A stretch of DNA of 64,000 bases, from contig OY727101.1 of NCBI GenBank assembly GCA_963402885.1, positions 18,638,417 to 18,702,416 of the forward strand, written 5' to 3'. How positions within the stretch are numbered: position 1 is the stretch's first letter; every line of letters starts with the position of its first letter. Shown here piece by piece: positions 49,501 to 59,600 of this stretch. The position numbers were made by a program, and so were the translations under genes. This stretch comes from Antedon bifida. Its lineage: Eukaryota; Echinodermata; Crinoidea; Comatulida; Antedonidae. A model generated the notes under the pieces. That model worked only from the letters and a program-made list of their open reading frames with translations. It was not told the origin of the DNA and ran no database searches.

Positions 49501-52500
49501 ACATACACAAACAAGGCCATATACATGGCTGCAGTCGCGTGCTCAAATTTGAGTTAGTGTTTACCGACCAACCAACCGACCGACCGACCGACCGACCAAC
49601 CGAACGCTCGACCAACCGACCGACCGACATAGTGAGCTGTAGAGTCGCGTTGCATGCGACTAAAAATACACAAATTGTACATACACATACAGCAGACAAA
49701 GTCCAGGGAATAACCCTGCTCTAAAATGTTTTGTTTGAATGAAAATTGATCAAACAATTTATTTTTTGTTAGATGGTATCTGTGCCAACTTTGATGATGG
49801 ATGGTGTGGTTGGTACGACACCAGCAGTAGCAGCCGATGGACGCACTCGTCCTCGAGAACCTCGAACTGGGGAAACAGATATCGTTACCAAGGTTAACAA
49901 GTTTCTGTCATGTTTTTATTTAATGTAACTGAACAGGAAAAACTAAAATGTAATCGATTTACGTGACCAGTTCAGCACGGCCGGTAAGTGTTGTATATCG
50001 TAGACTAACTGGGTAACTGCTCATCTACCTGCAGTTAGGAAAGAGTATTATTTCACTCTTTCCGGATTCGACCAACCAAGTAATTGGTGCTGGGTATACC
50101 GGGTAGGTTTACAGACTGAGCAGCTAAATTGGCGACTGCTGACTGATCTATGACAAATTGACTTTTCCTGACCGATTACTGGCAACTTGAGAACTTGTTG
50201 ACTGCTCTGTCAGGTAACCTGGTGACCATCGACAGATTGGTAACTTTGCGTCGGACGATCGACCGAGTAACTTGTCGTGTCTAAACGAACAGTTGTTGTT
50301 GATTAATTGGTGATTTTTTTTTATTACAGACGATCATTTTATATATGTAGAATCGACGTCTTCTGGTTCGAGATATGGATACCTTAACAGTCCAACAATA
50401 CCCAGTACATGGAACGAGACGTGCCTACGACTATACTACTATATGGGTGGGCATTCAAGTCAATATATACGTCTTTACCACTATTATTATAATTATTACT
50501 CATCTTCAACATTATTAACGATTTACGACAATAACACGCCTACATGGAAGTATACCAGTATAACATTTACTAACTATGAGGATTCGTACATCCAGCTATA
50601 TGGAAGAGCATACTCTTACAAAATGATAGCAGTTGATGATATTTATATAAGTGAAGGGCCGTGTTCGGATACTGAAGGTAGAATTATGCATATTATTAAA
50701 AACAATATCGAATTATCAATCTACGGACAAGTCCGTCTTTTTGTGGTGGTGTAAAGTAAAGTAATCTCCAATTTTAGGACCTTTTCTTGCCATAAATCCC
50801 TTAAAATATTTCTTACTGATTTTGACAATCCACACCGACTAACCTCACGACATTAGTACAGTATGTATTATATAATTTAATGTCCATCCAAATTTTTCCG
50901 CTAAAGCTCTGTTTCTACTATCAAACTTTATGTGATGTGCGGGAGTGCCCGTACAATGACACGATTACGTCATATCACTACCATATTTGGACATTTTTTT
51001 GTAGACAGAGCTTTAATCGGTATCACAAACACCTATTCTAATTATGATTAATGTATTATTCTCTAATAGTAATACCGCCCAGTACTACACCAGAAACAGA
51101 TTATGAAGAGAAAACTGGTAAGTTATTATTATAATAATGATAATAACAGGATAGTAACAGTCATTTTTGCCAATGATTTGCAGATTCAAAACATAGTCTA
51201 AAAGGCCTAATGAAGCATGTACAACACATTATGTATAAAATGAGGCGTAGCGCTCTTAAGTTACGCACGTTCGACTGCGCCGTTCAGTTCTGTATACAAT
51301 TTTCCATTGCTTAATAAAGCTGCGCCTTTTCGTGAATGAAGCTATACTCTGATGTTTCTCTCCTTTGTACAGATGTAGTATGCAGTGACTCGTACATGAC
51401 AGTGTACTTGGACGCTTCGCTTGATAACAGTGAGAACGCACGTTTCCTGGACACCACATGTCGAGCTAAAGGATACGTGTATCGTAACGGCATTAAGTAT
51501 ATCTATCTTTACACACGATATGACCAGTGTCAAACATCAATGACGGTAAATATAAATAACTTATTCACGTGTAATCTTTTACCATGTGTTATTGTGAAAG
51601 ATGTATAATTCCAAGAACATATTTCTAATTTACGCCCTTGCGAATAACTTGTATAGTGTATCAACTAAATGGGTCTTTTTTTCCTTAAGTCGACCCTAAA
51701 TACAACAACCTACCACAACGAAGTCATCATAGCCGAAAACAGTACAATGATTACAAGAGAAGACGTCATTCACATTAACGTTAAGTGCGAGCTTGAAAAT
51801 AACGGCCGGTCTTCAGTTGATTTCAAAACAGAGGACGAGACACTAGTTTCACACAAACGAGGATATGACAACTTCACGTTTCATATGGAGCTTTATACCG
51901 ACGAAAGTTACTCTACACTCTATCCTCGCCAGCAGTATCCCATAGAGTATGATCTCGGTAGCAAGTTATACGCTGGTGCAAGCGTGCAGACGTTCAGCAA
52001 TGATATAATCGTGTTTCTTGACACTTGCTACGCGACACCTAATCCTGACCCGGATGCTGAACCGAAACATGAACTGATCAAAAACAGGTATAGCTTTAGT
52101 TTCTCTTCAATAAAAGATCACATAAAACAACTCATAATGTTGTTCAAGGCTGCAAAAAAATAACCAGTTCTAAAAGACAAAAAACATCTTAGGAGAAAAA
52201 AGGCATATCACTTGCTGACACACCAGCGTCTTCTGACGGACTCCAAAATGGAGGGGTGTCCAATCCTTCATATCCTGCATGATCTATTAGGCGTAACAGT
52301 ATTTCTTTGCAGTGTACAGTATAGCCTGTATCCTTGATCCGCATTAATGTCCACGCTGCTCTTCCAATTGATCTTCTGCCCTGGATCGGTCACCAGCTCT
52401 GACACTGCTCTTCCTTCGCAGTGCCCAACACAAACTTTCTCTTTGTAATCGTTATTGATATACTCTGTAGTCAGGACTTTTTTATAACAAAAAAACTGTT

Positions 52501-54418
52501 TACAAAATTTACGAAAATAAGAAAACAAAATACAAAGAAGCGAACTACTGTACCAAACCACCAACACAAAAGTACAATACATTAACGTCCTAGTGGGTCT
52601 AATAAACATTTTTTTCCTAACCAAACCCATCAATACAAACTAGAACAAACTAAGTTGCTGCAGTATACATTTAAAAAATGCATACAGGGTAAAATGATAC
52701 ATTTAAACAAATCACATTAGTTTTGATGTGGAAAGTACAAAACAACGACAATCATGTAAGTTCGTACATTTACACATCTCTGGCTTGTTACATAGCATGA
52801 AGCATTACCGGTTTTTCCAGTATTCACAGTGCACTGTTGCACAATGAGTAAGGATCTTTCCCTACTACTTATGCCCGTTTATACATACGTCATGTATAAA
52901 TTACTCACGCATAACGGAGTGTAACCAGCGCCATCACACCATTATTGTGGATTTATTTTTTTTGCATGCATATCACTTACCTCATTCCCTAACAATGACA
53001 GAATGCGCAACAGAAAATACACCTTACAATTTTTCTTTTACTTTTTCGTCTAGCTGCGGCGTAGACGAAACTGTTAGTTTTGCTGGTCAAGTTTCTAAAA
53101 ACACCGCACGCGTTTTCTTTTCCTTTAACACCTTTGTGTTTAACAACGATTTATCTACGGTAAGAATTGTCTTAAGCTCTGTCTACACTATCAAACTTTT
53201 AACACAAAAAATATGATGTGCCCATATATGGACATGATGATGTCATAGTACTTCCATATTTGAGCATATAACTACCATATTTGGGCACATCACATTTTTT
53301 TTGTCAAACTAGTTTATAAGTGTAGACAGAGCTTTATTTTGTAAACCAATAACATCATTTACTTTAGAGGAAGATTGTAGAAAGCCCAGAAGATAATTTC
53401 TTTTTCAGGAAATATTACTTCAATTTTTTTTATTGTTTCGACAAAATCCAATCGATGATTTCTAAATGTTTATTGTTTTGTCAGGTGTTTATTCATTGCG
53501 ATTTGTCAATGTGCAACAATACTGATTGGAGGTGTCATAGAGACTGTAACCAACGACAACGACGTGACGTCACTATGCCCAAAAAATTGTCCAATAGTGT
53601 ACCGGTAGTTGTTGGACCAGTGATAATGAAAAGAGCCGACGAGGGCCAGAAAGTGAATCTGGATACAAAAGGTACAGTATTTGTGGTTGACTGAAGAAAA
53701 GTAATCACAATTACAAAAAAAGAATTAATTAAAAATCATATTAGATTAGAATGGTTTCAGAAAACAGTGAACATTCCTGGAAAAGTGAAATGTTTATAAG
53801 AGTGAAATGTTTATGAGAAGAGTGAAATGTTTATGAGAAGAGTGAAATGTTTATGAGAAGAGTAAAATGTTTATAAGAGTAAAATGTTTATGAGAAGAGT
53901 AAAATGTTTATAAGAGTGAAATGTTTATGAGAAGAGTAAAATGTTTATAAGAGTAAAATGTTTATAAGAGTGAAATGTTTATGAGAAGACCGACATTAAT
54001 TCTTTTCAATAAGTTTTTCATTAATTTAAATTATTGCCACTTCTATTTTGATTTATGGCAGCGCATTGAGAGCTTGCTTATATGCGCTATATAAGAATGA
54101 ACTATTATTATTAATCGGAAGAGTACAATTTTTGGAAGCGGGAAAGTTCAGGGAAAATGTAATTTCACTCTTTCCTGGTTTAATTTAAATTTTAAATTTT
54201 AAATTCAATTTACTATTTGATTTCCAGACAATAAGATATACACACTTTATCAACTATCCTTTCTTTCAGAGCCAACGTCAAGAACAACATTTCCAGCGTT
54301 TTCAGCTCTACTGTTTATAGTTAGTCTGGTGGTTCTAGTTGCAGGGATTGGCCAATGGATCACTGCTAAAATTAGCACCAGAAATCCATACCAACGACTT
54401 GAACATAACGAAATATAG
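46561..54418 (+). CDS. Gene E: divergent MAM-CUB-MAM-ZP transmembrane protein
   Basis: Exons 46561-46615, 47504-47647, 48266-48613, 48840-49178, 49773-49892, 50330-50677, 51070-51117, 51373-51545, 51690-52087, 53054-53159, 53485-53671, 54270-54418 sum to 2,415 nt (804 residues). Signal peptide MRAKGIFILCLYFLCIKS, then MAM (19-182), CUB (183-295), cysteine-containing MAM (296-451), a 16-residue linker, ZP (468-755), RQRR (53554-53565) and a transmembrane exon. The tail ends PYQRLEHNEI, keeping the YQ(K/R)LE motif. The signal peptide, promoter and much of the coding sequence differ clearly from the other five, and the ZP exons carry small in-frame deletions, so this is an older branch of the family. 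Introns contain two TAAAGCTCTG MITEs, a GTCGGTC repeat, a tandem repeat and an antisense ORF. Confidence 0.88.
48032..48096. repeat. Long hairpin ending in ATACCCCTTTCACAC
   Basis: ATACCCCTTTCACAC and AAAACTCCGGAG are followed at once by their complements around a 3-base loop; the left arm has seven extra bases (TAAACGC). This is the structure of a minimal MITE. The end sequence resembles the TATTTCAC end of the element at 1736-1928. Confidence 0.65.
49510..49662 (-). repeat. GTCGGTC-cored dispersed repeat, inverted copy in gene E
   Basis: On the minus strand it starts GTCGCATGCAACGCGACTCT, then CACTATGTCGGTCGGTCGG with a longer GGTC run, then GAGCACGCGACTGCAGCCAT and TGGCCTTGTTTGT. It lies in the CUB-MAM intron. 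Confidence 0.7.
50902..51015. mobile_element. TAAAGCTCTG MITE in gene E, MAM-linker intron
   Basis: TAAAGCTCTGTTTCTACTAT on the left, GTAGACAGAGCTTTA on the right, with internal CGTCATATCACTACCATATT as in the other copies. Confidence 0.7.
52268..52633 (-). pseudogene. Antisense ORF with possible ankyrin-like fragment (doubtful)
   Basis: A 121-codon minus-strand ORF inside the ZP exon 2-3 intron of gene E. The part at 52290-52460 is less AT-rich than its surroundings and includes SSVDINADQGYRLYCT. Beyond the stop, another frame (about 52195-52260) reads KDWTPLHFGVRQ, resembling an ankyrin repeat start (xGxTPLHxA). Together these hint at a frameshifted remnant of an ankyrin-repeat gene or retrocopy. 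The N-terminal half is hydrophobic and may be spurious. Identification is weak. Confidence 0.25.
53173..53336. mobile_element. TAAAGCTCTG MITE in gene E, ZP exon 3-4 intron
   Basis: TAAGCTCTGTCTACACTATC on the left and AAGTGTAGACAGAGCTTTA on the right, with internal CCCATATATGGACATGATGA and two copies of the CCATATTTG(A/G)GCA word. It is the longest copy of the family here. Confidence 0.75.
53783..53989. repeat. Mixed 17/20-bp tandem repeat in gene E
   Basis: About eleven units of GAGTGAAATGTTTATGAGAA (20 bp) and GAGTAAAATGTTTATAA (17 bp) in irregular order, in the ZP4-TM intron. Confidence 0.8.
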
Positions 54419-54641
54419 ATCACGCTTATGAGCGAGCAAATCTTTAAAAATTTAACAATTTTAATTGTTTCTTTTGTTTTTTGTTAGTACAGTAGTAAGC
54501 AACAATGTCTAGTACATGTATACTTTAATTATCACGTACATACAGTGTAATTTTAATCTGGAAATGAGTTGACAGTTTAACAAAAACCATTTTTAAAGTT
54601 AATTATAAACGTGAACTTGTTTCCATCAAACTGAATGTGAA

Positions 54642-54647
54642 AATAAA
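54642..54647 (+). terminator. Poly(A) signal of gene E
   Basis: AATAAA (in GAAAATAAACGAATAAAGG), 224 bp after the TAG stop codon. Another AATAAA lies at 54751-54756. Confidence 0.5.
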
Positions 54648-55011
54648 CGAATAAAGGAATAATATAGTAATTATGTAATGTGTTGTATTTTAGTTTCACG
54701 GGTTTGATTGTGTGTTTGTTGAATGGTTTAATTATCGCCTATTTACTTCAAATAAAATTTACTGCAGATGTGCATACTTCTCAACATTTATTTAAACTAT
54801 AACAGCATTACGGAAGAACATTTTGGATCAAAGGTCTAACTTATGCAACAAGAGTCTTAATCAAGGTTTTATTCATTCTAACAAATATAACATTCTTTCT
54901 AAAAACACGGACAAACACAAACGATACAAACACAAAACTCTTACAATTCGGGTATGTTTTCGACAAAGACCAACCAAGCGTAAATGATGATGATGATGAT
55001 GACGAGCGATT

Positions 55012-55213
55012 TGATTTGCCGGAACGGAACCGCGCCGCAATTTAACAGGTGTGAAATCATATATAACCGAAGGAAGTCTGAAAGTCACAGTGACTTTAAC
55101 CGTATTGCCTGCTATTATTGCCAATCGATCGCGTGAAAACAAAAAGACTTGCGTTCAATTTGATTTGCCGGCGCCGGAACGGAACCTAGCCGCAACAGGT
55201 GTGAAATACCCTT
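55012..55213. mobile_element. Two half-copies of the TGTTCCGGC MITE family
   Basis: 55012-55057 (TTTGATTTGCCGGAACGGAA ... ACAGGTGTGAAAT) and 55155-55213 (TTTGATTTGCCGGCGCCGGA ... ACAGGTGTGAAATACCCTT) are in direct orientation. Each matches the complement of the left end of the element at 1736-1928. Confidence 0.55.
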
Positions 55214-55974
55214 TAGTGCGACACCCTGTCCTTGTATGTAGGGGACACTGAATTTTAACAAGATAATAATGTAAGCAATATATTCTATGATGCATCGTAC
55301 CATCGTACAATACATTATACAACATTTTTATAAAGCAATACTAATTCTAACTAATGTAGATACTCACAATTTCCACTGCCAAAAACTGCTTAACGACGAG
55401 TTCCATACACGTTCAGATGTGAGCCTTGCCGAGAGTTTCAATCCGCGATACTAAGCGCTCACACCAGTCCTTCGGTTTGTAACTGAACTAACAATACGAG
55501 CATCATGGTTCTACCAATATTTTAAAAGGCCAGACTTATACAGTTAGGTGCGTGAAATGCACACTGCGTTCCACTTGCTAGATAGCCTACCCCGCGCAAT
55601 TAGCTGGGGGAAGTCATGACTCGACATACCACGCTAGACGTGCCTTCTTCCCAGCTGGAAAGCGATTTCGCATCCATATGCAAATGTTACCGCTGCAGCG
55701 ATACGTTGTCAGTGGCCCTATTATTAGCGCCCTAGAGAGGGCACGCTACCAGACTATAGTTTTGTAGGTGATTGCAGTATCTTGAAAAACTGGAGCATCT
55801 TCAATAACCGGAGTATCTTCAGAAATTTCACTTATTTCCAGAGCTACTTAATAATAATAATTTTCAAATGTTTTAATAGTACTGTAATGATATTGAAATG
55901 GTGTTCGATAGACATTGTATAACACTAGGCACTACAATTAATATGGTTCCCCCTAAAGCCAAAATGTAAAAATA

Positions 55975-56330
55975 ATGAGGAACTCACTCAAATTTGCCGG
56001 CGCTCATGTATGGAACGATCTACCGTAAGAAGTTAAAAAATCATCTACTTATTTAAATTTAAAATAAAATTATTTAAAAAAAACGTCAAGGTAAATCTTC
56101 ACTATTTCAACATTTTGTTGTTTTTGAATAATTGTATTTAGGGATTCATTTTATAAATTGACTTTATAAATTATTTTTATTGCCACTGTGACCATCCATG
56201 GTTAGGTCAATTATATTCTATTCTTTTTGCCTTTTGTTCTTTCCCATCCTCCTCTTTCAGTGAAGATACTGGAAAAATAAAATGCCTGGAGAAAGTACAG
56301 TACCATCAAATGAAAATGAACCTGAATGAA
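55975..56330 (+). mobile_element. Non-LTR retrotransposon 3' remnant
   Basis: The frame from about 55978 reads RNSLKFAGAHVWNDLP, a stop, then EVKKSSTYLNLK and another stop: the GxxxWNxLPxEVK motif of non-LTR reverse-transcriptase C-termini, inactivated by stop codons. It is followed by a T-rich 3' region and an AATAAA near 56276. Confidence 0.6.
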
Positions 56331-56507
56331 TTTGTTTGTTATTAAAATACCTTTACCTAACTTTTGAAAAATTTAGGCAAAGGGTGAATTCCACCAGGTG
56401 TTGAATACCACTCAAAATAAACCGTATCACTCCGTCAAATATAGACTTCCGTGTTCATTATCATTATTAGTGTTAAATAATAAATAATGTATCTGATGTA
56501 AAATAAT

Positions 56508-56534
56508 TAACAGGTTGTTATTCTCATAAGATAA
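56508..56534 (+). promoter_or_regulatory. Conserved upstream element of gene F
   Basis: TAACAGGTTGTTATTCTCAT followed by AAGATAA, 181 bp before the start codon. It is more divergent than in B, C and D but has the same order and spacing. Confidence 0.55.
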
Positions 56535-56622
56535 CATGATATGGTTGACAGGTATGCGTGACTTAATTTTATCAACAAATTCGAATCTGTCACGAAATAT
56601 TCCAAACCAACAACCTTTAACA

Positions 56623-56628
56623 TATAAA
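56623..56628 (+). promoter_or_regulatory. TATA box of gene F
   Basis: TATAAA 66 bp before the ATG, the same offset as in gene B. Confidence 0.6.
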
Positions 56629-56688
56629 TTGAGGAGGCATAGCACATCTCATTAATGTTTTCTGTGTCTTTAAAATTGTGTTTACAGC

Positions 56689-59600
56689 ATGACAGCGGAA
56701 AAGTTGTATAGCCGGTTTCTTTGCCTTTACTCTGTTTACTTTGGAATAGGTAAGCTATAGTTTATTATTAAGTACCGGTATATTAATGTAAACTCAAAGT
56801 TTAGAACGCAGTAAACTCAACGTTTAGAACGCAGTAAACTCAACGTTTAAAACGAAGTAAACTCAACTTTTAGAATGCAGTAAACTCAACGTTTAAAACG
56901 CAGTAAACTCAAAGTTTAGAACGCAGTAAACTCAACGTTTAGAACGCAGTAAACTCAACGTTTAAAACTCAGTAAACTCAACGTTTAAAACGAAGTAAAC
57001 TTAACTTTTAGAATGCAGTAAACTCAACGTTTAGAACGCAGTACACTCAACGTTTAAAACTCAGTAAACTCAACGTTTAGAACGCAGTAAACTCAACGTT
57101 TAGAACGCAGTAAACTTAACATTTAGAGCGCAGTGAACTCAACGTTTAGAACGCAGTAAACTCAACGTTTAGAACTTAGTAAACTCAACGTTTAGAACGC
57201 AGCAAACTCAACGTATAGAACGCAATAAACTCAACGTTTAGAACGCAGTAAACTCAATGTTTAGAACGCAGTAAACTCAACGTTTAAAACGCAGTAAACT
57301 CAAAGTTTAGAACGCAGTAAACTCAACGTTTAGAACGCAGTAAACTCAACGTTTAGAACGCAGTAAACTCAACGTTTAGAACGCAGTAAACTCAACGTTT
57401 AAAACGCAGTAAACTCAAAGTTTAGAACGCAGTAAACTCAACGTTTAGAACGCAGTAAACTCAACGTTTAAAACGCAGTACACTCAAAGTTTAGAACGCA
57501 GTAAACTCACTGTTTAGAACGCAGTAAACTCAACGTTTAGAACGCAGTAAACTCATACGAACTGTATGTTCACAATAATAATATTGTAATGATCTTCATA
57601 TGTATTAGGTCTCATAGTTTTTTCTTTTAAATTTGATTTTTTCAATTTTCTAACGATGTTGTTGAAGTGCTCTTCTGTTTGTATGTATAGTTACTGCTGG
57701 CATACAAACAGATTTCCAGTCTGGATTTGATGGCTGGCATCAAGACGACGTTTATACTGATGACTTCGACTGGTCACGACTAAATGGTTCTACGTCATCT
57801 ATAGACACAGGACCAACAAATGGTCATTCAGGATATGGAGGTAAGTTACCGTAGTAGTGCTAACAAGGTTTAAAGCTTAAACCATTGGTAACCGGGGAAG
57901 CCTAACTCCGAAAAAGTAGGCCTATAGTGTACGGATTACAAATTAGTTTGCAAAAGTGAAACTTGATATTTACTTTGATGCAACGCAATAGGCAAAACGC
58001 AAGCGAATTGACCAATCACAACCAACAGTATGATCCATCTCCTTCAAAATTACTTGCGACGCGCTGACGTCCTTATGTTGTATCCAATTAATTTGTTTGG
58101 ATAGGGATTACTAATTCGTTTCTAAATATTATTTTGTTTTTACAGTATTTATTACTGTAGTACAAAGATTTACAAAATATACCAAAAGTTGTTGGCCTCT
58201 CTTTCAAATGAAATTTATTTTACATTTTACTTTATTCATTTCTAAATATGAAGAGGATTATTATGTTTATATCGAAACATCATCTCCAATAAGTAATGGG
58301 ATGTCGGCTCGCCTAATAAGTCCATCGCTAACACAAGACAAAAATCAAACCTTATCATTTTACTACCACATGTATGGAGATACAATGGGAACACTCAACG
58401 TTTACAGAACATCAAACGTGGGTGACGAACTGTTATGGTCAAGAAATGGTAACCAAGGAAACTCGTGGCTGTATTCTGGATTAGTACAGTTCTCACACAA
58501 TGGTTATGGAGACAACTATATCGTATTCAAAGGCATTGCAGGAAGTTCATATACTGGTGATATTGCAATTGACGATATTGACATTAGTGGTAAGCACAGG
58601 TGTTAAAATGTATGTTTATATTATGTAATAACTGCTGTAGTAGAACCCGTTAAAGCCTGTTTTCCTGTCGACGTTATTCGATGCTATCGTTAACAATAAT
58701 CGGCGATCTTATACGTAAACATTGAAATGTTAACGATTTACAGGAAAGGGTACTCGCTATCGTTATCATTTCAACTTGATCGTTTTCAAACGATCGTCGT
58801 TGAACTGTTAACGATCAACGACAATCGCCGATTATTGTTAACGATAACGTCGACAGGAAAACAGGCTTAAGGCGACACCTTCGGGACACTCACAATTGGC
58901 GCAATCGTTTATTGAGGGCGTCCCATGGATAAGATTGAGCAGTAGAGTTGAAACTATATTGCCCATCAATCGTTTCGCGTGGAATTTTCCCTTTTATAAA
59001 GGGTGTACTAAACCTACTACTAAAATAATGATGATTGAAGCTGTAGTTTGAGACTGAACACATTTTTACAAAAATCCAGTTTTACTGAAATAAACACCTA
59101 AATACGATACTGCATTTGGTTGTCTTTTACACAAAAAGAATCGATTAACTTGAATACTTTGGACGCGACTCAATAGTTCACTATGTCGGTCGGTCGGTCT
59201 GTCGGTCTGTTTGTCTGTCGGTCTGTCTGTCTGTCGGTCCGGTATCACTATGCGTTTTATCGCTTTTCTGTACTTTTTGAACTGTTTTGATGTACAGTAC
59301 ATTACTTTTTGAAAGTTCATTTTTTTCTGAGAGCACGCGACTTATGGCTGTTGGCCTTGTTTTAAATACTAACAATAAAATACAATAATAATAATTCATC
59401 TATAGTCTCATTTTCTCATGTATAGAAATCCGTTAAAGCTACAATAGCAACACTATTTTAAAAATAAACACAAACACATTCATGCTAAAAAGTGGCCCAA
59501 ATTGAAAGTTGACTTCGCTTTTAAACTAAGTGTAATTTAATAAATAAAATTAAATTAACGGAATGTCTTTATGCTAAATTTTTTCTCTTCAAATTCGAAT

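Larger units (their letters stand above)
54757..56507. other. Intergenic region E-F
   Basis: Holds half-copies of the 1736-type MITE (55012-55213) and a non-LTR remnant (55975-56330). A less AT-rich stretch at 55350-55750 has no ORF of interest. No gene recognised. Confidence 0.5.

Noticed and set aside
56789-57555. CRISPR-like array
   Set aside because: Units are head to tail with no unique spacers, in an intron of an animal gene; this is a minisatellite.
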